A DNA stretch of 64,000 nt from Linyphia triangularis (GCA_963978545.1 OZ021725.1:12229197-12293196), one strand, 5' to 3'; positions 11,050-22,509 are shown, numbered from the stretch's first letter. Notes: generated by a model not told the origin, from the sequence alone. Numbers and translations: made by a program.

Positions 11050-12203
11050 TTAAATGGGGTGAATCGGAACACTTTTCTACTTTCAAAGTAAAAATCTGTT
11101 GTAATAAAATCGTTATGGAACATATTTTTGACATTGAAACTTGGGTCTTATCTTCTTTGAGGATCAACCCAAAAAATGTTAAAAAAACTAGGACTTTAAT
11201 TTATTTTGAATTTTTTCATGGTGTTCCGATTCACCCCGCAGAAAGGGGTGACAAAAAACAAGTAATAGTGCATTGTGGTGAATAGGAACACAAAATTATC
11301 ATAAAAAATCATTTAATATGACGGATAAAATTTGTTTTTGGCAATTGTCAAAACAAATCATATGTTTGAAAGCCTATCAACTCTTCCTATAACTCATCCA
11401 AATAGTCTTTAAAATTAATAATATGTTTTAATCTACTTTATGTTTGCGTGCCGTATGACTGCAAATTCTTTAAAATATCTTGAGAAAAGAGAAAAGCATC
11501 CTCATTTGTTTCAGAAAATCTCTTCGTTCATGAACGCTTTTTGTAAAACACACTTACATAGCAATAATCTTGTGGGTGTAAAACTTTGCTCACATAACGA
11601 GTCATTTGGAGAAAAAACCACTATAACAATCGGGTTTTCTGCCATGCGGAAACTAGGCTCCCCTTCTGACACTTATTCAAGCCTGCAATATTGATTACCG
11701 TCATGAAGGGAGTAATTAGACTCTTCTTCAGTCGTTGAATCTTGTGTGGAACATAATCTTGCCAAAAACAGCTTTTTAATATCACTTTTCAAGTGTTCCG
11801 ATTCACCCCGCAAATCTCAAAATCGAGACGAGGAAAAACATAAAAATTCGTAAAATATTTTTTTTTTAAACCAAGTTAAATTAAGTATGGCACACTGTTG
11901 TGGATATTTATACTTATTTAAAAGTATATTAGTTAAGTCGATAACTGGTACATGTTATTAATTACGGGATAAGTTTTGGAGAGGTTAAAACTCATAGGAC
12001 GCTCTTTCAGATTTAAAAAAAAAAAAAAAGACAGTGTTGAAAACCCCACAAAACATGTTACAAAATTCCTAACATGTTAGACAAGTAAAAAAAATACATT
12101 TAATTAATAAAAATGCATTATTTGTGTAAAGCAATAATTTCTATAATTTCATTAGGTTTCGTTCCGATTCACCCCGCTATTCCTATTCACCCCATTTATC
12201 AGA
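11050..12203. mobile_element. Non-autonomous element with GGGGTGAATCGGAACA inverted motifs
   Basis: Left end AAATGGGGTGAATCGGAACA (near 11053) and right end, the complement of TATTCCTATTCACCCCATTT (to about 12200), form inverted repeats. The same motif recurs inside in both orientations (near 11222, 11275, 11790 and 12160). No transposase ORF. I cannot assign the superfamily or find a clear target duplication. Confidence 0.55.
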
Positions 12204-12251
12204 CTCGCGAAAAACTCGAACACAAATCCTACGGTTCGCCTCTAAAAATTA

Positions 12252-12911
12252 TAGACTGAGAGGCGACTGCAATATTTGGACCTCATCGAACATCATTCTG
12301 ATTTTCTTATAGAAATTAGAGAAAAGTGAGTAGATTACGAATCCACTGGTCTGCCGTGGCAAAAATGGCCGAAACTGATCAAAAATCGACTTTTAATAAG
12401 TTGAACTAAATCCTATTGCCAAATGAGCCATAACTTGCCAAATAATGAACGTTTTTTTTTAATTGGTAACCCTCACTCTTTAATTAACAATTAAGAAGGT
12501 TGCAGACGATTTAGATATCTGGCGACGGTCTACTTGCATCTATTAAAAGAGATCCAAGTTAGCAATAAACATTACGTCACGGATGACGTAACTGATGTCG
12601 CCGATTTGGCTTACTTTTAAAAGATACACATTTTCCAGGCCAGAAATCAAAAATCGTTTGCGCTTTTTCTCATTGAAAATCAAAATGCAGGGTTGCCAGA
12701 CGAAAAAGTTGGTTCTATTTTTGGCAAGTTATGACATATTTGGCAATCGGATTTTAGTTCAACTCATTCCAAGTCGATTTTGGATCAGTTGCGGCCATTT
12801 TTGCCACGGCAGACCAGCGGATTCCTAATCTACTCACTTTTCTCAAATCTCTATAAAAAATTCAGAATGATGTTCGATGAGGTCCAAAAATTGCAGTCGC
12901 CTCTCGGACTA
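12252..12911. mobile_element. 660-bp near-palindromic MITE (best copy), TTA target duplication
   Basis: Starts TAGACTGAGAGGCGACTGC, ends in the inverted form, and is flanked by TTA at 12249-12251 and 12912-12914. The two halves are inverted copies of each other over most of their length, so the single strand can form one giant hairpin. The tip is the palindromic pair TTACGTCA (12572-12579) and TGACGTAA (12584-12591), which resemble CREB/ATF half-palindromes. A 3-bp TNA duplication suggests the PIF/Harbinger group (inference). No coding capacity. Confidence 0.8.
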
Positions 12912-12914
12912 TTA

Positions 12915-13755
12915 ATGACGAGCGCTGATATAGATGGTCGTTGTATGATTTTTTTATTCCATCACAATGGTTGAATACGAGCCAATAATAATACTTAAGT
13001 ATTCAACAGAATCCAATGCATAGAGATCAATTCTGTCGTACTAAGCACAAAAGCCGTACCGAGTTATTGTTCCCGGAAGGTTCTCCTGTAATTTGTTCTA
13101 CATAATGCCGAGGTCGTACATGTACGGAACACAGAAGTGCAACAAGAAAATTTCTGGGGGAGGAGTTTAAGGATTTGCTCCTGTATTTCCTTGTGTAAAA
13201 AACAACTTATAAGTAGAAATTTTTTCATCCTATATTTATCACATTTCAGCACTGTTTTTGCAGTTTCTCAACCTGTCATTTTATATAAAGCAAAATATTA
13301 AAATGACTTTTGTCCAGTTTTCAAGTTACATATATATAAAAAAGGACTATTTTTTATAAATATCCAGCATTATCCGTTTTTTTTATTAAAAATTAATAAA
13401 CGGACGAACATCAATATCAGGCTGATTTTACTATATTTTTTATGCCGCTTTAAATATAAAGGTTTAAAGCGGCATAATACAAAGGTTTTTTTTAAATACT
13501 ACATTTAAAAAACAGAAATATCCATACTTTTACATTTCTTTTAAACGGCATTATATTAGACCCAAGTAGGCCAAAAATAATTCATAATGGTTTTTGGATG
13601 CAAGAAAAATTTACAAACCCGTTATTTATTTCGAAGTTTCTCTGACCTATTACCTACTGCGAGATACGGTAAGCAAACTTTGCTTGAATTACATTGGATT
13701 AAAAACATTCTTTTGAAATTTACACGATTGGCAAGTGTTTATTATTAAGCCATAA
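12915..13755. other. AT-rich sequence, nothing recognised
   Basis: No supported gene. A short palindrome around 'atgccgctttaaatataaaggtttaaagcggcat' (13441-13475) is visible. Confidence 0.4.
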
Positions 13756-13775
13756 GAAAGCACCAGAATGTTAGG

Positions 13776-13951
13776 TTGGTTGTTTTCAGATTATCTGGCG
13801 CCGTCAGCAACACGAGGGCTATAATGCGCCGAAACATTCGTCATTAGACAAGCCAACATATATTTACAAACACCCATGCCTAACACGGGACTCGGAACCC
13901 GCAACCTCGCGGTCTAGAAGCCAGCACGCTAACCACTACACCGTTTGGTCG
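13776..13951 (-). mobile_element. tRNA-derived SINE, family 1 (copy 8)
   Basis: Minus orientation, perfect 16-bp target-site duplication GCACCAGAATGTTAGG at 13760-13775 and 13952-13967. Inserted in the presumed first intron of the acetyl-CoA synthetase gene, in the same transcriptional sense as that gene. Confidence 0.93.
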
Positions 13952-14124
13952 GCACCAGAATGTTAGGTATCCTAGATGGGGTAAGGTTCTGGGTTCTGAC
14001 CCTAAAAGCCTTCCTTCTGGTTGCGCGCCTGACGGGAAATATTAAAAAGTTACACATACAATTTCTGCGGTTAGCACGACAGAATACGGATCATGTACAG
14101 AATAAGCAAAATTCTCTGACTTAC

Positions 14125-14450
14125 CAGTAATAGGCTATCTTGTTCCCCAGGCCATTTTTCACGTTCATGTCCAGGGCATTGTAGCAGACGTTCGTTATGC
14201 CGCTCTCGAACCATTTGATGTTGATGGGTCCCTTGCTCAAGTCGAAATTGTAGCTGGAATTATTCTCGTCAGGCTTCTTCTTCCAGGCGAATTCGTTCGC
14301 TATGCCGTTCCAGAAGGCTTCGGGATTGTCGATAGACATCTTGTACAGTTTGTGGTAGTCTTCCATGTTGTTTATTTTCAGATTCTGGAAGCGGTTTTTC
14401 GTGGTGGACTCCTGGTTATCGGAATAACCGTTCACTTCAAAATCCGGCAT
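14125..14450 (-). CDS. Acetyl-CoA synthetase, cytosolic type: first coding exon
   Basis: The product would activate acetate to acetyl-CoA via acetyl-AMP, supplying lipid synthesis and protein acetylation. Only the N-terminal 108 codons plus two bases are here. They match the N-terminal domain (ACAS_N) of the ACSS2/AcCoAS family: DYHKLYKMSIDNPEAFW near residues 32-48, then SYNFDLSKG, IKWFESG and TNVCYNALD, ending NKIAYYW. The ATG at 14450 has an acceptable context (CCAAGATGC). The frame ends at TG|GTAAGT, so the terminal tryptophan codon is split by a phase-2 donor at 14124. A stop follows at once in the intron. I found no exon 2 in 1-14120, so the intron is long. The AMP-binding core and catalytic lysine region lie outside the window. 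ACSS2 orthologue is the best reading; a paralogue is possible. Confidence 0.88.
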
Positions 14451-14790
14451 CTTGGAAGTTTTTTAAAGTTTTTTTTTTTAAACGACCGTTAACTAAAATG
14501 GCAGCGAAAACAAAGACATGCAAATAAATTCTTTAAAAAAGAAAGCGAAATAACTCAGGCGAAAGTACTCATATCCTCTTGTTTCACAAGATATATCCTC
14601 GAAGAAGGTCGAACCAAAGAATATTTGAAGCCGAACACAGAAGATAAAAAAAAAAAAAGCAAATACGCGCAGCAGTTTGAAAACGAAAACAAAGGTGTTA
14701 AGGAAGTGACTGGAGAAAGTTCACCGTCTTATATGTTCTTGACACAAAGCATCATCCTATGACGTCAGAGACGAAATGACGTTCCGCCAA
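14451..14790 (-). promoter_or_regulatory. Likely promoter and 5' UTR of the acetyl-CoA synthetase gene
   Basis: Region just upstream of the exon-1 ATG, repeat-free in contrast to its surroundings. It holds a perfect CRE palindrome TGACGTCA at 14760-14767, a nearby second TGACG (14778-14782) and an inverted CCAAT (CCAATAAAA on the plus strand near 14787). No clear TATA box. Motif content is observed; transcription start and regulation are inferred. Confidence 0.5.
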
Positions 14791-14799
14791 TAAAACACC

Positions 14800-15570
14800 T
14801 TCTCTTTCGAACACAGAACTAAAATATTTTTGTTTTGCTTGATAGATCTAGAAGGCCAAGATCAATTCATTTCAAAACAAGTACTAAAATGTTAATCGAA
14901 TATCGAGTTGATATTGGAAATTTTCAATTTAGTTCCAAACACGAAACACATTAGAAATAAAAAGTTAATTAAAAAGTATATCGAGTAGAAAAACCGCGCA
15001 GACGATTTTATTTTTTATTTATTTTCTGCATATATATGGCAACCGTACGATCCGCATTTGTGATTATTCTGCCGTGTTGTAATTGATAACGTAGAAAAGG
15101 ACACAGATCATTTCCTGACCGCATGAAACCGACATCACGCCAGGCTCTTGAAAAAAATTTATATTTAGTAACGAACACCGTTCGATATTACTCACTTCGT
15201 AAGATAAGAGCAAGTTCTCCTTGATATATTGTGTAAGATGTTCCCGAATTAGAACTCTCTCGTGGAAGGGTTTGCCCTTTGTTTAGATTCTTATTTCTAC
15301 AACTCTTTAAGTCTCTTTTTTTTATTGCTCGTGATGGGAGTTTATTTTTGAATGGCAGACACGTGGTGCATTTGAAGAACATCATGCGAGGGGTTCAACG
15401 GTTGTGCAGAAATACCATTAGAGTTACATGAGATAAAAATGGGTTCGAAATATCTCCTGAATTCAAAGGAATTAAATTGAAAAGCGTCCTGATCTCTAAT
15501 GTATAGTAATTATTGAAACTAAAATATATGAAAGAATGTTTCTTTTTAATTAATAACTTCGGAACTTTTT
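14800..15570. other. Upstream AT-rich sequence, nothing recognised
   Basis: No coding region or repeat end seen. Could hold further regulatory sequence for the gene at 14450. Confidence 0.35.
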
Positions 15571-16099
15571 AAATCCTTTATATTAACTTCGATTTTGTGT
15601 GTGTCAGCGGGTGGTAGGCTGTGCATGTCAATGGCGTGCAAAATCTGCGGAGGCCTAATTAACCCCCTTGCCGTCATCAAATCGGCCTGAGACTTGGCAA
15701 ATAGATTCGATGTCGTCGACAATGCATTCTATCATATTTTGGAGGATATCACTATCACTAAAAGGTCGCTATTAAGGAATACTAATAAAATAACTTGCCG
15801 TCATCCAATCGTGTTGAAATAGCATTTAACCGATCATTGTTGAAACTCTTTCCTGTTGCCAAAATCATTTTAATAAATAATAAAATTGCTTTAAACAGAG
15901 TAAATAATAGATATTTGGATGTGAGTGCATAAATTCACATTCATTTTTAATGAATAAATTTTGAAAAGGGGTTTACCGCATATATTGCTGATAGAGATGT
16001 TTTCAATATTTGAAATTAGATGCCAACACCAATCACACGCTGGCAACAGAAATTGCGCTTTATTAATGAATAAATATTCGCAATGCATATAAAGGATTT
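15571..16099 (+). mobile_element. MITE family A (most complete copy)
   Basis: 529 bp, ends AAATCCTTTATAT and ATATAAAGGATTT as perfect 13-bp inverted repeats. The body contains the paired blocks 'gccgtcatcaaatcggcctg' and 'gccgtcatccaatcg'. No transposase. Related copies lie at 5028-5685, 34095-34185, 48121-48215, 49901-50384 and, more diverged, 56868-57118. Confidence 0.75.
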
Positions 16100-16130
16100 A
16101 TATTAAAAAAAAAATTACAACAAATTACAG

Positions 16131-16314
16131 GCCGACCAAACGGTATAGTGGTTAGCGTGCTAGCTTCTAGACCTAGAGGTTGCGGGTTCGAGTCCCGTAT
16201 TAGGCATGGGTGTTTGTAAATGTATGTTGGCTTGTCTAATGACGAAAGTTTCGGCACATTATAGCCCTCGTGTTGCTGAAGGCGCCAGATAATCTGAAAA
16301 CAACCAACCAACCA
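16131..16314 (+). mobile_element. tRNA-derived SINE, family 1 (copy 9)
   Basis: Plus orientation. The tRNA-like head begins GCCGACCAAACGG, has a clear B box GGTTCGAGTCC, and the tail is CCAACCAACCAA. A 14-bp duplication ACAACAAATTACAG flanks it (16117-16130 and 16315-16328). It sits just outside the right end of a MITE A copy. Confidence 0.93.
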
Positions 16315-16496
16315 ACAACAAATTACAGAAAACCATCTGCTACAACATACTATCCAAAATTAGAATGTTCAATTTACATGCTTTTATTATAACTGACTCG
16401 TGAAAACTAATATTTTCATTCGTAATTTTATCTATGTAAAAGTAATATCATATTTTACTATTAAAAAAATATCAACCGCAACTTAGAAACGCACAG

Positions 16497-17188
16497 TAAA
16501 CTAAGGGTGTGGAACATCGCACGGCTTTCAATCTCTCTAAATAATATAATCACTCCATTTATATATCACTTGGATTGGTGTTATATACCGTTTTCATATT
16601 TTCACTCATTTAAAAAAAAATAGCCAGTTTGGCGTCCTTTATGGCGATAATTCTTGTATTGGCCAAAATGAAGGAAAAAAACCTCTAGACTGACGAATTT
16701 GATGATGAATTTTTGTTTAATTCTTACATAATCCTTTCTTGTAGGCGAAACAGAGGAAGAGAGACAGTCGCTGATGGGCAATGCTCAAGGGAAGAAAACT
16801 CTGTGCCAAAGACAATTCGTTTTTCAATTTTTTGCACCATCGCATTGAATTTCGGAGGTAGGTATATTTACAACACATTTTTAAGTCATTAACGAATCTG
16901 ACCAAAATCGTTAGGGCCATTTTTAGCAATTGCTGAAAAACATGATTTTATTTTAATAGCAGCTATCTTATGCTCATGCGCAATTTTGACGAAAACCTTA
17001 ATGACAGGTCTCATGGCCACCACTAACCCGTATTCAAAAGTTGAACATCATAGGTCAATCCGTTCATGAGTTATGCTGACCGAACATGCACATTTTATGC
17101 CAAAAAAAATTTACCGAATCCAATACTTTCATTAGCCTATGCTAACATACGGGTAATTGAAAGTAAAAATTTATAAAACTGTAAATCT
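16497..17188 (-). repeat. Dispersed repeat family C (copy 3)
   Basis: Reverse copy beginning 'ctaagggtgtggaacatcgc' and running to 'gggtaattgaaagta'. Its outer part is interrupted by the TTAA-flanked element at 17193. Confidence 0.65.
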
Positions 17189-17192
17189 TAAG

Positions 17193-17908
17193 GGGGGAGG
17201 GGGGGGGGGGGTCTGGGACTCAAAATTTGTAAAATTAACAAAACATAAATATTTTATTATTGTAAAAAATAATGCATATATTTTTAAACAAAATGGCATA
17301 AGAAATTTGTTTCTATCTTTAGTAGAGCTTGAAATATTTAAGTTTTTGTTACACGACAACTGTATCTCAGACATGCTATCTTGAAACTTTGAAACTGTTT
17401 TTCTCTGTGATAGCCTTTTGTCCCTTTTTTCAGTTCAAATTGATATAACTTAAAAATTACTTGATATAACTCTATGAAACTTTCCATAATTATTTTTCAT
17501 ATATATTTCTTTAATTTGTCTTCAGGAATTATGTTTCTTTATTTAACTTTAAAAAAAAAAAGCTTTTAGAGCTTAGCATACTATGGATTTGATACAGTTT
17601 TTGCAAATTTTTTTTTTTTTTTTTTTAATTTTTTCTTATTACTTTATTGAAAAATCATGAAGACAATTTTTGAAATGAATCATAAGAAGTAGTTTTATGC
17701 AAAAATGAAGTGATTTTTTAAAAAAAGTTTTTTAAAAATTATCAAATTCAGGAAATATCTAAATTTTGAAGTTTTTTAATTAAAAAAAATATTTTTAAAA
17801 TTTAAAAATTTAAAATAGTTTTTAAAGTTTTAAAGCATCATACATTACAGCATAGCAAATTACAGAAAAATAATTCTAAAAATAAAGATTTTAGAATTTT
17901 GAGTCCCC
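17193..17908. mobile_element. Kolobok-like element with expanded terminal G run
   Basis: Flanked by TTAA (17189-17192 and 17909-17912). The inverted ends share GGGACTCAAAATT, but the left end carries an expanded G-rich run (17193-17211) where the right end has only four C. The interior is extremely AT-rich and non-coding. It looks related to 2859-3565 by target site and terminal G run. Confidence 0.7.
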
Positions 17909-18020
17909 TTAACAATGAATGCAGGTTACAATTAAATTACCGCGGAAGTCTTCAAGCATCAAGATATAAAAAGGGAGTGCTTTATTAATATTAAGTTCCA
18001 GTAAGAATCAATCCCTATAG

Positions 18021-18187
18021 GTCCGAGTGGCGACTGCAAATTTTGGACCCCATTGAACATCATTCTGAATTTTTTATAGAAATTGGAGAAAAGTGAGTAG
18101 ATTACGAATCCACTGGTCTGCCGTGGCAAAAATGGCCGAAACTGATCAGAAATCAACTTTTAATAAGTTGAACTAAATCCAATTGCC
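18021..18187. repeat. Left arm of a palindromic MITE (truncated)
   Basis: Begins 'taggtccgagtggcgactgc' and runs through 'ctgccgtggcaaaaatggccg' to 'gaactaaatccaattgcc', where the Helitron-like element begins. The remaining half is not found in register on the other side, since 19774 restarts within the same arm. This is either a rearrangement or two copies. Confidence 0.65.
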
Positions 18188-18202
18188 TTATACTTTATAA
18201 TA

Positions 18203-19771
18203 TAACTAGCAGAAGACCCGTGCTTCGCTACAAAATTTTAACATGTGCAATATTTTAGCTAGCTGTGAGGCCTCGCGTTGCGGAAATCTTTCATTCGTGT
18301 ATAAGACCCAGTTTTTGGCGCTTCGCTCGCAGGAAGGTTCATCGCTACGCAAAATAGAGCTCACTTCGTTCGCTGAAAAGTTCACGGACACGTAAACATA
18401 GGCTTATTTCACTCGTTAAAAGGTTCATTGCTATGCAAGCATAGGCTCGATTCGCTCTCTGAAAGGTTCATTACTGCGTAAGCATAAGCTCGATTCGCTC
18501 TCTGAAAGGTTCATTGCTGCGTAAGCATTAAGCTCGCTTCACTCACTAAAATCTAATAATTACGTACTTAATATTGGAAGCCTCTCCCTTGTCAAGAAAA
18601 ACAAAATTCCCCGTTAATACAATAATACAACACCCCTTTAAGATTATTTTAACGCGTGTTTGTGGAAAGCAAAATTAGAGGCTAAAACTACTTATTTTGA
18701 AACTTTCAGAGATCCAGGCCTATTCGAAGTCGCTTTTTGTAAAAAAAATTAATTGAAAAATAAACTAAAATTTTAACATTCTTTTTATCAGTCCAATTAG
18801 AAAGCCAAAACTACTTGTGTTGAAAATTTCAGAAATGTAGCTCCAATCACAAATCGCTTTGTAAAATATTTGTTAATTAATTAATAATAAAAAAAAATTA
18901 AATTCCGTTTTTTAAAAATCCAATTAGAAGGCCACAACTATATATGTTGAAAATTTCAAAGCTGTAGCCCTATTTGAAATCGTTTTGTAATATATATATT
19001 AATTAATTAAAAAAAAAATTAATAACAAACTAAACAAAAATTAAAAATTCTGTTTTTCTAAAGTCCAATTAGAAGGACAAAACTACTTATGTTGAAAATT
19101 TTAGAGCAGTAGCCCTATTAGAAATCGTTTTGTAAAATATTAATTAATTAATTAATTAATTAATTCTAAAAATTAATTAAAAAGAAACTAAATAAAAATT
19201 TAAAATTCTGTTTTTCAAAAGTCCAATTAAAAGGCTAAAACTACTTATGTTGAAAATTTCAGAGCTGTAACCCAATTAGTAGTCATTTTGTAAAATGTTT
19301 ATTAATTAATTAAAAAAATTAATTAAAAAAGAACTAATTAAAATTTTAACATTCTGTTTGTGATGTATACAATTAGAAGTCCAAAATTACTTATGTTGAA
19401 AATTTCAGAGCTGTAGCCCTATTAGTAATCGTTTTATAAAATGTTTATTAATTAATTAAAAAAATTAATTAAAAAGGAACAAAATAAAAAATTTAAATTC
19501 TGTTTTTTAAAAGTCCGATTAAAAGGCCAAAACTACTTATGTTGAAAATTTCACAGCTGCAGCCCTATTAGATATCGTTTTGTAACATATTTATTAACTA
19601 AAAAAATTAATTAAAAAATAACTAATTAAAATTTTAAAATTCTGTTTGTGATGGCATGAAATTAGAAGGTCAAAACTACGTATGCTGAAAATTTCAGAGC
19701 TCTACTCCATTTTTAAGTAGTTTTCTATAGATCCACAGAGACACAGACAGCTTGTTTTATTATTATAGATG
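18203..19771 (-). mobile_element. Helitron-like non-autonomous element with degenerate tandem repeats
   Basis: Read on the minus strand it begins TCTATAATAATAAAAC followed by a 'ctgtgtctctgtgg' block, has about eight degenerate units near 125-200 bp (each with a 'ccaattagaagg...aaactac...gttgaaaatttcagagc' core), and ends in TAGCGAAGCACGGGTCTTCTGCTAGT. This architecture (tandem repeats, 'cgaagcacggg...ctagt' end) is that of Helentron/DINE-like elements in arthropods. No Rep/helicase ORF. Assignment is by architecture. Confidence 0.6.
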
Positions 19772-19773
19772 GA

Positions 19774-20365
19774 GAAAAGTGAGTAGATTACGAATCCACT
19801 GGTCTGCCGTGGCAAAAATGGCCGAAACTGATCAAAAATTGACTTCGAATGAGTTGAACTAAAGTCCTATTGCCAAATATGTCATAACTTGCCAAAAAGA
19901 GAACAAATTTTTTCGTCTAGCAACCCACTGCATTTTGGTTTTCAATGAGAAAAAGCGCGAACGATTTCTGATCTCTGGCTGGGAAAAATTGTATCTTTAA
20001 AAAGTAAGCCAAATTGGCGACATCAGTTACGTCATCAGTGACGTAATGTTTATTGCCAATTTGGCTCATTTGAGAAAGATGCAAAAAAGCCATCGTCACA
20101 CATCCGAATCGTCTGCAACCTTCCTTATTGAAAATTAAAGAGTGAGGGTTACCAAATAAAAAAAAATGCTCATTATTTGGCAAGTTATGGCGCATTTTGC
20201 AATTGGATTTAGTTCAACTTATTAAAAGTCGATTTCTCATCAGTTTCGGCCATTTTTGCCACGGCAGACCAGTGGATTCGCAATCTACTCACTTTTCTCC
20301 AATTGCTGTAAGAAATTCAGAATGATGTTCGTTGGGGTCCAAAAATTGCAGTCGCCTCTCAGTCT
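19774..20365. mobile_element. Palindromic MITE, left-truncated copy
   Basis: Lacks the outer part of the left arm and is complete to the right end '...gcctctcagtcta'. The central TTACGTCA/TGACGTAA pair is present at 20027-20046. Confidence 0.72.
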
Positions 20366-20769
20366 ACTATACACTATGTTACAATCTTCTAGCCAGTGAA
20401 TTTAGAAACACTATTTTGTATAAAACCATGAAGTTTGGTGAGTAGATACGAAGAAGATCCCTTAATGAAATGACATAAATTGTTTTCATTTAACGTCTAT
20501 TACAAATGAAAATTAAAATAACAAAAGACAAAACCAGGTGGAGCCACTGCATGTGCATTGACGTAAGGATTTAAAGTATAAAATTAATTATATTAGACGC
20601 TATTTTCGAGTTTTTAATTTATGTCATTTCATAAAGGGATCTTTTTCGTATCTACTCAACGAATATCCAGGTGGTTTATAGAGAGTAGTTTCTAAATGCA
20701 CTGGGCTATAAGATTATAATATAACGAGTATAGGGAAGGATCCTTACTAGGACTTCCTCTTAGGCATAT

Positions 20770-21660
20770 TGCTTTATTGTTTAGGCCCATCGATAGAGAT
20801 AAACAACTGAATAGACTATTTAACGCTAGGAAAATAAAGTCGTTGCAAGATCGTTGAGTGGACAGCAAAAATACTGTTTGTCGAGGATTGAAAATGAAAT
20901 CTTGGGTTGTATACAGAAGAACCTGCAATAGTAGACCTTAATTATAAACTGAGAGGTAACTGCAGTTTTTGGACCCCATCGAACATCATTCTGATTTTTT
21001 TTATAGAAATTGGAGAAAAGTGAGTAGATTACGAATCCAATGGTCTGCCGTAGCAAAAATGGCCGAAACTGATCGAAAACCGACTTTTAATAAGTTGAAC
21101 TAAATCAAATTGCCAAATGAGCCATAACTTGCTAAATAGTGAGCATTTTTTTATTTTTTTATTTGGTAACCCTCACTCGTTAATTTTCAATTAAGAAGGT
21201 TGCAGACGATTTGGATGTGTGCATGGCTATGGCTTACTTGCATCTTTCACAAATGAGCCAAATTGGCAATAAGCATTACGTCACTGATGACGTAGCTGAT
21301 GTCGCCAACTTGGCTTACTTTTAAAATATACAAGTTTTCCGAGCCAGAGATCAGAAATTGTTTGCGCTTTTTCTCATTGAAAATCAAAATGCAGGGTTGC
21401 CAGACGAAAAAGTTGGTTCTATTTTTGGCAAGTTATGACATATTTGTCAATCGGATTTTAGTTCAACTCATTCCAAGTCGATTTTTGATCAGTTTCGGCT
21501 ATTTTTGCCACGGCAGACCAGTGGATTCGTTATCTACTCACTTTTATTCAATTGCTATAAAAAAATTCAGAATGATGCTCGTTGGGGTCCAAAAATTGCA
21601 GTTGCCTCTCGGTCCAATCGGAGCAGTCTATTTAGTTGTTTAACTCTATCGATGTTTGGG
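20770..21660. repeat. Second copy of the large foldback, split by a MITE
   Basis: 20770-20944 matches the left arm of 9757-10590 (through 'gaggattgaaaatgaaat...gggttgtatacag'). 21617-21660 ('gagcagtctatttagttg') matches its inner portion. The intervening 670 bp is a palindromic MITE. Confidence 0.55.
20945..21616. mobile_element. Palindromic MITE (full copy)
   Basis: Begins TAAACTGAGAGGTAACTGC and ends near GCCTCTCGGTCCA. The centre is TTACGTCACTGATGACGTAG. The right terminal base pattern is degraded, so the target duplication cannot be confirmed. Confidence 0.75.
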
Positions 21661-22288
21661 CCACAATACGTTCTGAAGTAGTTTTTTAAAACTTTCAGGG
21701 TTGTTATAATTAAAGTTCCACTTTCCAAAAGTTGTAAAAACAGAAGCGCTCGTCATAATAAGCTGACATTTGCTTGAATACATCCATATAAATGTAAATG
21801 GTGTCGTAGAGGAAAAAAAAAAAATACTTCGAAGTAGTTTTCTTGTGCCTTACCACCTTTATATTCAAGTTAAATTTCAATCATTCTGACCAATGGTGCT
21901 TTTTTATAGCTTTTTAAAAGTTGAACTTAAACTATATTCACCTTGCATGTATTTTTGTACGTGGTATTACATAAATTATAAAAGATCATATATTATAAAA
22001 TTAAAGGGTACATATGTGGATGTTTTCTTTACCATATTAACAACTTTTTGCAACATAGCTTAAGTTTAAGCTTTAAGTTATCGATAAAAATACCAGTCAT
22101 TTTCCCTTCAAATTTATTTTATTAATATTTATTATTCTTTGTAAAATAATTTACAAGTTTGAAAGCTATATTTAGGCAGTTATTGTAACCTAGGAAATGA
22201 AGAATTTAGTCTAAGGGACAAAGACGGGCTGTCAATACCAGATATTCAAAAAACTTAATACAGCTTGTGAAATGACTTAATAACTATA
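21660..22288. other. AT-rich sequence upstream of the Gypsy element
   Basis: No supported feature. Confidence 0.4.
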
Positions 22289-22292
22289 TAAC

Positions 22293-22509
22293 TGTTATCC
22301 CCAGTGTGATGTAGAGGGCGCTGCTAATGTAATCCCCTAGCGGCGACTTCGTCGCCAGAGAGAGAGAATAATCGGAGGAGTGGAGGTGAACGGACGTGGA
22401 AGTAGCCTCTCCTAGTTTAGGTTTAAGAACCTATTTCTATCTAATGCACGAATAAACCTGCTGTCCATTTAATTGGCCTCTTTCACTTTTACCCCTTCAT
22501 CATACAACA
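22293..22509 (+). repeat. 5' LTR of the Gypsy element
   Basis: 217 bp, TG...CA ends. Contains the short hairpin CGGCGACTTCGTCGCC and an AATAAA at 22451-22456. Followed directly by TGGGGGCTCGCC, a plausible primer-binding site whose first dozen bases resemble a proline-tRNA primer site; the match fades after that. Confidence 0.9.

Noticed and set aside
16131..16210. tRNA gene
   Set aside because: The B box and tRNA-like head belong to a dispersed SINE with tail and target duplication; acceptor ends do not pair and the same unit occurs eleven times.
18540..19330. (TTAA)n/ATTAATT runs as replication or TTAA-transposon sites
   Set aside because: They are internal parts of degenerate Helitron-like tandem units and have no matching flanks.
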